Below, one piece after another: positions 8,971-21,425 of a stretch of DNA of 64,000 nt (its first letter is position 1; each line of letters starts with the position of its first letter). This DNA comes from Lineus longissimus (lineage: Eukaryota > Nemertea > Pilidiophora > Heteronemertea > Lineidae). Location of the stretch: NCBI RefSeq assembly GCF_910592395.1, contig NC_088315.1, positions 17,097,808 through 17,161,807 on the forward strand. Reading direction: 5' to 3'. The notes under the pieces were generated by a model. The model did no database searches. It had not been told where the DNA came from and saw only the letters and a program-made list of their open reading frames with translations. The position numbers were made by a program, and so were the translations under genes.

Positions 8971-10931
8971 TAAATTAGGCCACTCTAAATATCAGCCGTA
9001 TCAGCTCGTTAGTCTTGGACAATGTTACCACTGATTTGCCACTAATCTTATCCTCATGAGTCAAATAAAAGGCGTGTTAATGATATAGCATGACTGGTCT
9101 AAGTACTTCTAGATACATGTACTTTATTTTCTGCTGTGGGGTTTCTAACAGTTTAATCGTCCCCGCCAATGTTGATGAGAATAAAAGACATCTTAATTCT
9201 TCCAGTGAGTTATAGCATGTGGCACGTAAATACGCACCCAGGGTGAAAATCGCGTTTAGATTCCTAAAGTTATTACCGATCATGTTGTTCAGTTTCACAT
9301 GCTTCTGCATGTACATTTCAGTTTCGTGTACACTACGTTTAGTTGCACCTGCCGATTTGCACTGCACGAAATGGGTTGAAATCATGACTTGTATGACACA
9401 ATATATTTCAGAATATAGGGCATGTTATGATATAGAATGAGATTTATTGGTAGGATACTTCAAGTATCATGAGTCAGTACAATGCAGTGTATCAAATGAT
9501 CCGGAACATTGGTAACCATTTGTTATCATGTGGCAATATTTTCCAGTATTCTCACAGTATAACACAGTACCACATAGTCTAGTCAAAATGTGGTCTAACC
9601 CAGAACTACAAACCTTTCTTTGTATCATTTTGTTTGTGGGATTATCCTCTTCCAACATACCTAAAATTCTCAGATTTTTTGGCTAAGGAAAGGGCCTAAT
9701 TTGCATGAATTCAAAATGGCCGCAAACATGCCTTTGAAGCCTCATAACACTTTTATTATTGATTTTTCACCCTATAAATGTATTACACAAACTCAGATAG
9801 AAAAATGACCTCTGCGAGTCATAATATCAAGTCTGAAATATCATAAATTAACCCCAATGACGTCCAATGACTATATCGAGCCTTAATTGACGTTAAATTA
9901 TGACGTCACCAAAATTTTTTCAAAAAACTGAATCAAATCTTAGAAGATCTTAACCAATCTAAATTAAAAAGTTAATTGCAATGTAATCCTGAATTATTAT
10001 AAAGGGTGCCATGAGTGATGTAGAAGCCCGCAGACATAATACAGAAACGGGTCATTCAGGTGCATTTTTTGATAAACTAATGCAAAGTTGGAGGATGAGA
10101 CATCTAAAACAGCTAGTACTGGGTGCCTTGATACAATTAATTGAGGATGGTTGACCTGCTAATTAGATTTCTCCGAGCACAAGTGACAGGCAATTCCAAA
10201 CTTTACTGATGGAGTCTCTCGAAGAAGGCATTTTTGCTGCAGCTGGACGAGGTCTATCGACTACCATTACAGCTGTTTTGTGGGGTCGATGTTATCAAGA
10301 ATTTCCATGGTAACCCGTTGATAAGACAGTAAAATAATGGTAATTTAGGTCGAGGTGCGAGCGGGCATTGTTTAAAGGCAATAGACCGTACTGGGCTGGC
10401 CTTGATTCTTTTTAACTACGAGGTGTGGGTGAATTAGCGTATAATTCTGCTTTGATCTTAACTATTAACATGATAAATACTCTTGCAAGAACCTTGTAAA
10501 GATTGTGCATTTTGCGTGTAATTAAAATAGGTCCTGATAATGTTTTTCGAATCTCATCGGAATTCTGCTGCCTGGGCATGCACTGTGTTTTATATTAATA
10601 AATAACTATAAATAAATGTACAATTTGTTTACTGAAGATCTATACTACATTTATTCCAGTAGCCACCTTTCGTTTTAGCAGTTTCAATATCTTGACATCG
10701 AAAAGTATTTCAAAGTGAAACCAACAATTTCAGACCCCCACACGCAGTTTACACCACACACTGACACTGTGCCTACCCTCTAAATACAGTTGACCACAAT
10801 TGAGTAACTGCGCAGACGGAAGCACACCTTCGTAGTGTATTTTGAAATGTAATACCCGTAAGCGGAGCTATTCTGATAATAGCTGCCTGGAGGGTGGATC
10901 GGCGAGGCCAGCACTGTTTTTTCGACAGTGA
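8971..10931. other. Shared non-coding arm sequence with a small conserved ORF
   Basis: Mirror copy at about 51,690-53,620. It includes an AT-rich stretch at 9,690-9,930. One open frame on the minus strand (9,077-9,385) is also open in the mirror copy. Otherwise no gene or RNA was recognised. Confidence 0.55.
9077..9385 (-). other. Small ORF also open in the mirror arm (unknown)
   Basis: 102 residues, no recognised domain. The counterpart at 53,238-53,528 (+) shares most residues and the same stop position. Substitutions between the two are a mix of silent and replacing changes, and neighbouring non-coding DNA is similarly conserved, so coding function is unproven. The opposite strand also has an open frame (9,219-9,440). 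Confidence 0.25.
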
Positions 10932-11149
10932 TTCAATTTTCAATTTCAATTTAAAGCTTTATTGAGCACCAATCCCATACATGTACAATACTATTCAGAG
11001 GATATAACAACAGAAATGAAAACAATAAAACATATAGTCGAATTAAAATAACAAAACAAGGTGCCCAAACGGGACCGCCAAGGGGTCAATTAAGATCCAT
11101 AATAGTGATACGGGACTCCTAAAATATTAAATGACGTATACATATGTGA
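10932..11149 (-). mobile_element. Short retroelement 3' fragment, left arm only
   Basis: Absent from the right arm, whose mirror sequence joins the flanks directly near 51,690. It is flanked by GTGA at 10,928-10,931 and 11,146-11,149. Read on the minus strand it ends in an AATTGAAATTG-like tail, as expected for a truncated LINE or SINE. No coding capacity. Confidence 0.65.
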
Positions 11150-12057
11150 TAGCCTCGTGCCTGCCATATTTTCAAATCAACCAATCACCACGCGATTTGT
11201 GATTTGTAACGTCAAACGTCACATGGGAATATATTAACGTGTACTTGTCATGTGACTTTTGGCTTGACAAATGAAAACCGCCAATTCCGGGGGGGGGGGG
11301 GGAGTTTGTCTCTAATGCAAGCATCGGGGAGACGCCCATTTTAGATATTTTTCAGCCTTTATTTACCGACTTGACGGCACTGATAAAAGAATCAGGTATG
11401 TGTAATTAAGTGTAGTAGGCTTGTTCTAAATTTGTAACGTTAAAGGACCAATGGCATTATTAAGAGCATTATCAGCAATGGGTCGGCTGCCCAGTCACCA
11501 TCCATTTTGGAGAAGTGGCTCCTATCCTTGGTAACACATCAATGGAAAAACGAAGAAAATGATTGAATCACATGTATTACGCTTTTCCGATTTCAATCCC
11601 AACTGGACCCGAGTAAAGCCTCCGTAGAGAGATCATCCTGCACATTTGGAAATAATGGTGGCCAATTCAAGCAGGGGCGGAATGACGTCTTAAATAACTA
11701 GAGTTCGATATTTCGAAAGGAGGACGGACGTAGTTTGGCCTGTTTGGAAGAAAACAAAATCTAACGAGGTGAAGGGCTTTCCCTGCCGCCGTTTGGATTA
11801 TCATCTGCTCGACTGTATGCGCATTTACCTTATTTCATTGAATTGTAATACCATAAATACGTATATTGATAAAGCATTTTCTCCCAGCCTTCGCATACCT
11901 ATGATTAAGGCAAAGGTACCGCCGAAAGCTTAATTATATCGGGCCTCCGGACCAAAAAATAGCAAATCATGAAAAAAGTGTCACCCTCTCTATTTTCCTG
12001 TTTCATATCAATCAGCACTGATGCGTATTAATCTTTTTATCATCTTTGACATTCAAG
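11150..12057. other. Shared upstream region of LamG-like gene
   Basis: No gene seen. Mirrored at about 50,792-51,690. Contains a G13 tract near 11,290; the mirror position has a shorter C run (about 51,539). Confidence 0.55.
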
Positions 12058-12064
12058 TATAAAA
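12058..12064 (+). promoter_or_regulatory. TATA box of left LamG-like gene
   Basis: TATAAAA lies 76 bp before the ATG at 12,140, with no other ATG between. The same box and spacing occur in the right copy (50,785-50,791). Confidence 0.7.
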
Positions 12065-12139
12065 CGTGGAGCCGAATACATTAGGTCTTCACGGTTTGGC
12101 ACTGTCCTCTCACTTTTCGAACGCAAACACTGGGTTGGA

Positions 12140-13255
12140 ATGCCGCCCATACACATCGACCCGTTGACGAAAATCTCCTTTACGATATTCTTTAGTGTAC
12201 GATGCCCAGACCAAACGGCGTATATTTTCGATTGTTTACATAAGTGTTCCTTTTTTGCGGTCTGGCTGAGAGAAACTCAGATAGGAGTGAAATGGAATCG
12301 AAATTGCATAGTTGCTGCGCGAGGAGGAACTAGCCCTGTGACAAAACACGTCACTATCCACCCCATCAGTTTCGGAAGTAAAGATTGGATATTTTTAGCA
12401 GTTACAGCGGATTGTCAGAGCAATATTTTCCGGATTTTTGTCAACGGGAAAAAGGAAGGCACGATCGCTACTCATGCTGTGTATGTGGGACACTCACATC
12501 CGATAACACTGGGGAGCAACGCGGCAGGAAACGACATGTATTTCGTAGGATCGCTGTCAATGTTGAGAGTGTTTTCTTATACGCTGAGTCCTCGTCATAT
12601 CGAGAGCATGTACTGGGCAAGCAATGGTAAGAGCATCCGCAGGACACCATTAAGCTCATACGTTAATTTGCATTTGCCGGTTTAGGCTTATCGATCTCAA
12701 TGAAAGCTGTTTCGTGGGGGTCGATCGCGATGTTATCAATATTTGCCCTGATAACCCTTTGCTTAGACAGCAGAACAATAAGAATTTAGTTCGAGGTGCG
12801 AGCGGACTTTGTTTAGTGACAATATACCAAGTATTGGGCAAGGCCTGAATCCATCCAATAACTTCTTATAACTCAAAACGACAGCAGCAGCTTCTGAAAA
12901 AAAATGTGCCTCAAATTCAATATGACATTACGCAATATCACGTTTCTGCGATCATTCAAACTTTTCTTATTTTCTTTCTTCCCGGCCTATAGCTCAAGCA
13001 GCCTTAAACATTATTTTCGCCAAACGCAGACTACGTGATACATTGACCGAGTTGGTGACAATCAAACTTGCTCGTTCACGACTTGAATGCGGACACATTA
13101 GCCGAGAAAGCGAGCGGGGAAACTCCAAGACGTGCGAGGAATTTACCTTCAGAGGATCAAGCTGTCATATGAAATATGACATAAAGGAAGAATGTGATAA
13201 TAACAAGCCTTTCAAGATCAAAACGTTCAGCAGTCGATATGTCATTATACCCTAA
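12140..13255 (+). CDS. Two-exon LamG/pentraxin-fold-like protein, left copy
   Basis: Predicted 246 residues from exon 1 (12,140-12,626) and exon 2 (13,002-13,255). The donor is G|GTAAGA and the acceptor AAGCAG|CC, with phase 1 on both sides. Exon 1 resembles a concanavalin-like (LamG/pentraxin) beta-sandwich: WIFLAVTAD, FRIFVNGK, PITLGSN and a closing SLSMLRVFSYTLSPRHIESMY segment typical of laminin-G-type domains. No signal peptide is obvious from the ATG. Exon 2 is basic and cysteine-containing, with no known domain. The start is the first ATG after a TATA box. The right copy has the same structure. Exon 2 differs by one residue between copies whereas exon 1 differs by about one residue in five. 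Function unknown; lectin-like binding is only an inference from the fold. Confidence 0.78.
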
Positions 13256-13880
13256 TCGCCGTGTGTAGAGGCCCGAGACATGATCGATTCTCCGGTGCTG
13301 GTGGTCGGTCGCTTTGTCACTCCTCCCGCCAACGCCGAACTCATGAAGACCGTTTCTTTGCCAGATGCATAGAATATGCATTTTGGGGAAGGCATTATCT
13401 GTCTTTTAGCTTGTTAAGCAGATTTATTGAACTTAGCCAGCAAAAGGTAACGTCAACTGAGTTGAGCTGAAAGAAAGCTTTAGTTCGTTAAATATTTGTG
13501 TATTTAGCCACTGGCATCTCAAATATTTGCTTACATATTACTCTCAACATGATGTTCTTTCTACCTTATACTCCCAGCAAAGTAGACTCGCAATTGTTCT
13601 GGTAAAAACGTTTCTTTTCAGATTTTGTTTTAGTCGCGAATTTGGGAGTGCTTCCATGTTGTTTTCATTGTCTAGGTTGGCATGGCGCAGCCACACGACA
13701 CGGGTGTGGTCGATACGTCCCTGCATATAAATACTTCCATGAGCTTTCTAAGATTGTGTTACATTATTCCAATTAAACACCAAACTTAATCAGCAGAACA
13801 TGTTTGTTTTTTGTCGCTGTTATTTTAAGCGATTGAACGGGTCGATACAAAAGCCTGTGTAAGAGTTTTAAAACACATTT

Positions 13881-15595
13881 CTCACCGCAATGACCGTAAA
13901 GTATGCAAGAGGTCATGGATCTTGCGAGACTGGAGTGTATATCGATTCGAGGTACTATATTTCCGTTTACACAACACACCAAGGCACTGTACTGTGAACA
14001 CGATGCACAGCACAGCTTATGTACGCCGGTCATGACCATCTGACACTGAGCCATGTTCTTTTCTAAATTTAGCATATGCCGCCATGACACCTCATTGACT
14101 CACTCTTGATCTAGCCTCACCCATATAAGATGATCGGGTACCAACATTGCCGAGGAGCTGCAATGCTTCCACCAAGTATTTGTAGATGGCATCACTAGTC
14201 ACGCGCGTCGGTATAAGTTTTGTCGTCAATGCCGCGTCACTCCCCGGGCGGTTATAAATATTTCAACGCTGGTGTAAAAAACCGGAAGTGTGAGAAACCA
14301 CGTGTAAGCAACATATTATTTGGCAAACTGGTGGATTGTTGCTTGTCCTCCGAACTGGTAGATCGTTCGAAACAACGGGAGAAGGAAAAGGTCTTTGCAA
14401 CGCAGGCAGTACGAAGGGACGGAGTTTGATTATTTTCGGCCGTTTTGTTTGCGAACTTACTCGGTGATTAAGACGTACATCAAAAGACACGCGGTATATT
14501 TTTAGGTCCTTAGGTCACGAGCGGAAGTAGATTAGAATTACCATGGGCGCGTACAATAAGGTAGGCAACATTTTTAGACAAATTGATACTTTTTATTCTT
14601 TTTACCTTGCAACGTCTATCCACATGTTTTAGCAAAATGAATCTTTGTGGAAATGGGGAGTTCTCCGCTAACTTTCCACACATTTTGAACAGGAACTTGA
14701 AAATTTAAAAATTACACGATTTCAGAACTTCTCGATGGAGAAAGGCAGCCAGACAGCAATCTTATTTTCAGGTGAAACATCATTTTCGGAAATTTCTCTC
14801 AAATATATTTTGAGAAAACTGTCATCGAATTTCTGAAGTTATTATCAAAAAGGGATGGTTTTCGTCATTTCTTTATGACAGTTAGTTGTGGACTGTGTAT
14901 TAATTTGCAGTGAGGCAATTAAAGGGCATAGTTAGCTGAAGTCGTCACTTTTTCAATCAGTGATACCTGCACTACATTTTGAGTCAATCCTTTAAAATAA
15001 TGAAGTGGGGGCTTTCGATTTTCTTTGATTGACCAGTTACACGAAAAAGCCAATCATCAAACGTATTTCAAGCCTGAAGTATAAAGGCTCTAGGAAGAAA
15101 AGGTTGTGGTTGGATTTTTTCCTGGAGTTCTCAAACCCGAAACATAAAGCATAGAATAAAGCGAAGAATGTTGTTCGATTATTTGATGAGTTGAGGTCGA
15201 CACTCATGCATGTGATTGTAGAAAGTAGCTCCACTTCCGCTCGATATTACACATAAACGGCAACGTCTATGAGGAAATTTATGATACAGTACGCTGAATG
15301 TAAAAACATATATTCGGTGAATGTCCACAAAAAGGTATTTCATAATTATCATTGACTGCCCAAAAGTTTCGTCATGCACAAGATCCCAAAACTTTTCATA
15401 AAATGTTGTCGTTGAAACCTCATCGATAGGGTGATAACCAACTCGCAAAGAGAGGTACACAAATATACGATTTTCTACAATTTGTAATATTTTCATTTAT
15501 AATCAATATTTTTCCTGAACTGTATGAAGATGTTTTAAGTCTGTTCAAAATACCAACCTGAATACAAAAAACATTGTCCTGGTGTGTGTGTGTGT
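13881..15595. other. Spacer with no recognised gene
   Basis: Loop sequence inside the inverted repeat and outside the Gypsy element. Only short unsupported frames (for example 15,179-15,496 minus). A (GT)n run ends at the Gypsy insertion point. No RNA gene seen. Confidence 0.6.
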
Positions 15596-15600
15596 GTGTC

Positions 15601-15715
15601 TGTAACGACCTCTGAAGTTAGGACGACGATAAATAATGGCCAACATAAGACACGAGTTGCGACTGACCCCGGAATTACTTTATTATAATGATGTATCAAT
15701 ACGCAATACACTACA
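15601..15715 (-). repeat. Gypsy 3' LTR (115 bp)
   Basis: Begins TGTAACGACC and ends ACACTACA on the plus strand. Differs from the 20,519-20,633 copy at three positions. Confidence 0.95.
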
Positions 15716-16118
15716 TCTCCCTTTCTTCGAAAAAGAAGAAAAAGTTAGAAGACATACAATAACAATGATACATGAAGATGGAATAAAGATAAGACCATTA
15801 GAGGATTCAAAGGTCTGAAAGTAGATTCAAGAATAAGTCACTTTAACTACAACAAAGTAACAAATTTAGAAGGGAAAAAAAACACCAAATGTGATAAAAA
15901 AATTTAGAAAATTACTGATTTTGCGTTTTGTAAGTTTCTCTAGTTTCCACACTATTCCAGATTACTCAGTTTTCCAATACCACTATTGAGTAGAAGACTC
16001 AAAACTTATACCAACATGAACCAGTCTAGTTAGCACAACACTCTACACAAGTACACATTTACTTGACATAGTCTTTCAGGTGGTTTGGAGCACTTGAGAC
16101 TCTTCCTGTTCTCAACTG

Positions 16119-17222
16119 TTATGGAGGTTTAGAAGCAGGAGTAGGAACTGACCTGACTGGAGCTGAACCTGGAGGACCAGAAGCAACAGGCCTTGGAGCT
16201 GCAATAGCAGGAGTTTCTGGTGGCCTGGGCTGAGTAGCAAGCTCAGTTTCCTCATTCATCAACAGATGGCGCCTCATGGGCTCATAGATTCCAGATTCTC
16301 TCGTTCTCAGAATGTGTCTCCTGTTTCTAACTATGGTCTTGCCAGAGGGTGTGACCAACTTGTATGACCTTGGACCATCAGCCTCAGACACAAATTTGGC
16401 TGGTGTCCAGGTTTTACCAGTTCTGTACCTCACAGTATTATTTCTAGTCAAGTTTGGAAGTAGTTTCACATGCTTGTCATAGTGTACCTTGTTTCTGGCT
16501 TTACATTCTTGCAACCTGCCAGTCACTTGCTTTGGGGACAACAATTTAGGCTTCAGCAGTGACGGATTTGTAGGCAATCTAGTCTGTGTCCTTCGTCCCA
16601 TACACCTTTGTACAGGGGAACTCAAGACATTGTCTCTAGGGGTGTTCCTATAGTCCAACATAGCCAACTGAAAATCTGTGCCATCTTGCCTACACTTCTT
16701 CAGCATGTTTTTAGCAATCTGAACTGACTTTTCTGCTAGGCCATTTGCCTGTGGATTCTTAGCACTGAATGCCTTGATTTCAAACCCCCACTGGGTACTG
16801 AAATCTTTCATATCACGACTAGTGTACTCCGAGCCAGGATCAGAATACAAAGTCCTGGGGATGCCATGGGTGGCAAAGACTCTTTTCAGTTTGGATATGA
16901 CAACAGGTGCACTATGATCAGGTTTCAGTTCATCCACTTCAAAATACTCAGAATAGTGATCTACAGTCACAAGATAGAAATCATCATCTTGTACAAACAA
17001 GTCTGATGAAACAGACTGCCATGGTAGAGTTGGCACAGGAGTGCTCATCATAGGCTCTTTCTGCTGTTGACTTCTACTGGCTTGGCACAATGGACATTTG
17101 CTTACAGCTTCTTCAATCTGCTTGTTCATTCCAACCCAAAACAGAACGTCTCTAGCCAGCTGTTTTGATTTGACAATCCCTTGATGCGAACTATGTATCA
17201 ACTCTACCATGTCCTTATGCAT
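16119..17222 (-). pseudogene. Gypsy integrase region
   Basis: 367 residues. An HHCC zinc-binding segment (H-x3-H ... CPLC) lies near residues 10-45, followed by the DDE integrase core: first Asp in SSDLF, second in YSDPGSEY, Glu in NGLAEKSV. The C-terminal part has a GPRSYKLV segment typical of chromovirus-like elements and a proline-rich tail. It is shifted by one base relative to the RT/RNase H frame, which ends at 17,204. A missing G in a purine run near 17,252 would account for the shift. Confidence 0.88.
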
Positions 17223-18583
17223 CTGCTTGGGTACAATGACTCGCTCTCCTTTGAGAGGATACCATCATACACAGTGATCTCTGCCCTATAGTCCCAGTAT
17301 GGCTTCAGAACATTTTCTACCTTGGCTCTGTCATCAGGCCAACCTTTGACAACCTGGTTTCGCAACTTCTGCAACTCAGCATCATTCTCAGTATTTGTCT
17401 TCAACAACTTCAGTTTGGAATCAGAGAAAGCATGTACAGTAGGAATCTCCATAGCACAGACTTGGTAGTCATGCATGTCATCAACTAGGCCTCTGTAGTG
17501 ACAATCTTTCAATGGAGCTCGGCTCAGACAATCAGCAACAGGAATATCTTTCCCTGACTTTCCTATCAGTTTGAAACTGTATGGTTGCAATTTCAACAAC
17601 ATCTTCTGTAATCTCAAGGGAACTTGTCCCAAGGGTTTCTCAATGATGTGGACAAGAGGCAAATGGTCTGTCTCTACTGTGATGTCATTTCTGCCATACA
17701 GTAGGTGGTGAAATGTCCTACAAGCAAACACTATGGCCAGAAGCTCTTTTTCAATCTGTGCATATGCTCGTTCAGTCTGAGTCAGGGTTTTAGATGCATA
17801 TGCTATAGGGTGGTCATGTTGCATCAAGACCGCACCGAGGCCCCCCAACGAGGCATCGCAAGAAACCACTATCGGCTCAGTCTTGGAGTAGTAACTCATG
17901 ACCGGGGCTTGTATCAAAGCCGCTTTGAGCTTCTTAAAAGCTTGTCGCTGTGGCTCATCAAAGTGAAATGGCTCTTCAGACCCTTTGCCATCTTGTCTCT
18001 TTTTGACAACCTCTCTCAAGTCACTTGTCACATCAGAGAAGTTAGGAATATACTTGGACAAGTATGTGGCCATTCCTAACAATGTACGCACTTCTTCTTT
18101 ACAAGTAGGCTCAGGAAGTTCAACAATGGCTCGAACCTTCTCTGGCGACACAGTCACACCTTCATCAGTCAAAACATGACCAGTGTAATCTACCTCTGGC
18201 TGCGCGAACATGCACTTACTCAACCTGAACGTCAAGTCGTTTTCACGTGCTGTCTCTAGTGTTTTCCTCAGTACTCTACAATGGTGCTCAATGTCACCTG
18301 TGTGCAACAAAATATCATCGAAGATATTGGCGAAGTTTTCCATCCCAGCGAACATTTCTTCTATAGCCCGCTGGTATATCTCTGGAGCAGACTTGACACC
18401 CATAGGAAGACGTTTGTACATGTAGCGCCCGCAAGGGGTAGAGAAGCAAGTAAGCAGTTGACTCTCATAGTCCAACTGTAGCTGGAAGAAACCTTGATTA
18501 GCATCAAGTACTGAAAAGTACTTGCTACCCTGAACCTGAGTGAGTACATCTTCAAGTGTTCTAATAGGATGGGTCTCTCTGAG
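17204..18583 (-). pseudogene. Gypsy RT and RNase H region
   Basis: Same frame as the gag-protease part but separated from it by a TAG at 18,584-18,586. The RT has a VLDANQGF motif, the RLPMGVKSAP segment and a catalytic FDDILL box (F in place of the usual Y). RNase H follows (SCDASLGGLGAV, then TDHLPL), then a linker to integrase. The frame runs out near 17,204 after a one-base deletion. Confidence 0.9.
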
Positions 18584-20317
18584 CTAAGCCTTATTCAAGA
18601 ACTTTGGATCTATACAGACGCGTACTGACTTGCCATCCTTCTTATGCACTACATGCAGTTGACTACACCAGGGTGTTGGGACACCGGGTGGTACCTTGGA
18701 AATAATGTCATTACTCTCTAGGAAATCTATTTGTTTCTTGGTCATATCTCTCAGAGCTGCTGGTATAGGTCTACTACCATATGACACTGGACCATCTTTG
18801 TACTCTGGATCAATGGACAGATGAAACTCACCAGGTAGCTTGCCAACCCTTTCATCAGGAAACCCGTCTGGAAAGTCCCTAAGTACCTTCAAGATAGGTT
18901 CTGGTACTTTCTCAACATTTGAAATGCGCTTGAGGAATTTGTCATCAAACAATGGCTGGTCTCTGACATGGAATACACGCTTCACTAGGCCTAACCTTTC
19001 ACTATCCTTTGCACCAAGAAGATTTGGCACATTACCAGGTACAACCTCACACTCAATTGAGTGTGTTTCACCCTTCATGATGACATCAAATGTTGTTTTG
19101 CCAACAGGCACTACAGTGGTGTTACCAAAGGCAGTGATGGTAGATGCTGTGGACTTGAGCTGCAGGTGACCATGCTGTTGCATTCTGTCAAAAGAGGTTT
19201 TGGACATGGTGTTGCAATGAGCCTGTGTATCTATTTTCATTCTAATGGCACCACGTCCATTTTCATAGGGAGTATGCAGCAGTACAGTCCAAGTATCACC
19301 AGCACTGTCTCTAGTAGTTGATCTAGTCTTGATAGAGTATATGTGGAGGGAGTCCATCTCCTCAGTGGGCTCATAATCATATGACCATGACTGTTCTTCA
19401 TCATAGTCACATTCACCATCGATGAAACACACGTTCTTTTTCAAGCACTTTCTCTCGAAATGACCATACATGTGGCAATGTCTACACTGTTGATCATAGG
19501 CTGGACACTGTCTAGGGGCATGTTGACGACCACACTTTTGGCATGACCCATGATACTGATTTTGGCTGTGGCTGCGACGTCCACGACCATACCCGCGTTG
19601 CTGAGCTACTCTTGGGGTTGAGCGTCCACGTCCATGATGTTGACTCGCAGTGGCACCTCCACGGGGATAGTTTGTGTACCCGCGACCCGGTGATCTAGAT
19701 CGACTACCACCACGCCCACGATAGGCTGCGTTCACTTCCTTATCACCAGCAGTGTTGTTATGCTTTTTAAACAACCCTGCACTTTCAGCACGTAGTTCGA
19801 ATGTCTGGCACTTTTCAATCGTTTGCTGCAACGTCAGATCCTTGTCCCACAGCTTCTTCCTTAATACTTCGTCTTTGACACCGTTAGAAATCTGAACAGA
19901 CATCATTCGGTCCTCTTTGTCACCGAATTCACACAATTTCGCTAGGCGACGCAGGTCAGTGATATAATCTGAAATTGTCTCATTGCTGGCCTGCATCCGC
20001 TTTTGAAACTTGGTAATGTGGCTTTTAACCAGTTTCTTTGGTTCAAAGTACTTATCAAACGCTGAGCAGACCTTGTCGTACTTGTCCTTGTCAGCGTCTG
20101 CTTCGAACACCAGTTCATTTTGAAACACTTTCATGTACTGCTTCCCAATTTGATACAGCAAGAGGGACACCTTCTGTTTCTGTGCTGCTGTTCCTTGCCC
20201 ACTAGCAAGGAAATATAGATCTAGTTCGTCCTTGTATTCTCTCCATGAAGTGGCGAGCACTCCCATGTCGTGAGAGGCGGGGATGAACTTAGGGGGAAGT
20301 ATTCCCTGAACGGCCAT
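18584..20317 (-). pseudogene. Gypsy gag and protease region
   Basis: 577 residues from the ATG at 20,317. Residues ~20-190 have the retrotransposon gag fold (YKDELDLYF, FDKYFEPKK, ISDYITDLRRLAK). An Arg/Gly-rich segment and two zinc knuckles (CQKCGRQHAPRQC and CRHCHMYGHFERKC) follow. The protease region has DTQAHC where DTGA would be usual, a variant seen in related gypsy elements. It ends at the start of RT (KDGKSVRVCIDPKFLNKA) with TAG at 18,584-18,586. Confidence 0.9.
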
Positions 20318-20518
20318 TTTGGATTCTGCTGTGGTGAATGTTCAAATGCACTACGAATGTACAACGATGTTCTCGGGCACTGATCTTGCCTCGACTAAAA
20401 TCAGGCGGCACGCATAAATGTCAATAGGGGAAATCGAGTTTCTGACTTCTATTGATTCACCGATACTCTGCCTTTCTTTTCATGTCCTTGATTTGCGAAT
20501 CCCACTTCTAGGACACCA

Positions 20519-20633
20519 TGTAACGACCTCTGAAGTTAGGACGACGATAAATATTGGCCAACATAAAACACGAGTTGCGACTGACCCCGGAACTACTTTA
20601 TTATAATGATGTATCAATACGCAATACACTACA
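20519..20633 (-). repeat. Gypsy 5' LTR (115 bp)
   Basis: Same sequence as 15,601-15,715 with three differences. It borders the primer-binding region on its inner side and the GTGTC target duplication on its outer side. Confidence 0.95.
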
Positions 20634-20638
20634 GTGTC

Positions 20639-21425
20639 TCGAACAAAATGTCGCTATTTTGTCAAGTCTCGGTTAGTAATAGGGAAACGCATGTGGCATA
20701 TTCCATCTCATCTCAACCAGTCGTGCCACCTGTCCGACTCAGATTTTAAGCGTACTTATGCTGTAGGTAGGCTTCCATGTGAAACTCAAAAAGCCCAAAT
20801 ATTTCTTGCCAACTCCTACTACGAAGGGAGTTATGGCCCCTTGTTGCCAATGGCAACGAAAGTGCCACGCCCACCTTGAAAAACACAAAAATCGTTATTA
20901 CTCCGCAACTAGAAACGCTACAACATCCCAAATTGGTGTCCTGGAGTATTTTTTCATGCAGATTCTAAATCTGCAAACAGAATTTTTCTGTCATTAATAT
21001 TTTCGGAATTATCTGTCAGTAACCCTTTATTTTAGGCCCTTTTTAAGACCCTTTGAAGTCAATGAGGGTCAAAATATTTATTTTTCATTTTTGGGGTGTA
21101 GATGTCTTTTTGCATAGACTTAATCACATCAAAAAATAGGCTAGGTGTTTTTCTTTATTTCTGAGATATTACGTCATTTGTAGAGTCTTGTATATCGTAG
21201 TGCATATACATGTACTAATCACCTACATATACATACCGGTATGTATAAGTTCGATTACACATTCTGCCTGACAGAGAATATAAAGAGCGAGCCACAGAAA
21301 CCTCAACCTGTACTCCAGATGCTAACAATTCAAGTTAGAAGCCCTAATTTACAGGTGTCTACAGTATTTCTAGATGTGAAATGCATGGAAAATAACTAGG
21401 CATAAGAGGTTTGCATTTTGCCTGT
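20639..21425. other. No gene recognised
   Basis: AT-rich, scattered short frames only. It separates the Gypsy element from the Tudor-like ORF and could be degraded transposon or host DNA. Confidence 0.5.

Larger units (their letters stand above)
1..13880 (+). repeat. Left arm of giant inverted repeat
   Basis: This stretch reappears in reverse complement in the right arm. Paired landmarks are the GPCR tails (5,640 and 6,470 with 63,900 and 60,455), two MITEs (6,638 and 7,055 with 60,291 and 54,798), an ORF block (9,077-9,440 with 53,165-53,528), the TATA-box LamG gene (12,058-13,255 with 49,592-50,791), and DNA downstream of it to about 13,880. The arm has private insertions at 672-5,258, 8,061-8,970 and 10,932-11,149. 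The inner edge is approximate because similarity fades near the CGATACAAA motif at about 13,850. The outer edge lies outside the window. Confidence 0.9.
15601..20633 (-). mobile_element. Ty3/Gypsy LTR retrotransposon with very short LTRs
   Basis: Bounded by 115-bp LTRs and a 5-bp target duplication GTGTC (15,596-15,600 and 20,634-20,638). Minus-strand order is LTR, gag with zinc knuckles, protease, RT, RNase H, integrase, LTR. The primer-binding region (TGGTGTCCTAGAAGTGGG) directly follows the 5' LTR on the minus strand, and a polypurine tract (GAAGAAAGGGAGA) directly precedes the 3' LTR. An in-frame TAG between protease and RT and a frameshift before integrase make this copy inactive. The three LTR differences over 115 bp indicate modest age. 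Confidence 0.95.

Noticed and set aside
11285-11305. G-quadruplex element (G13 run)
   Set aside because: Single homopolymer, shorter in the other arm; more likely slippage than a conserved structure.
13261-13470. Arg-rich ORF downstream of the LamG-like gene (also 49,350-49,586)
   Set aside because: It is open in both arms but off-frame to the gene, and codon changes look non-coding; probably 3' UTR.
15179-15496. 105-residue minus-strand ORF
   Set aside because: No domain, no splice signals, no counterpart; treated as chance.
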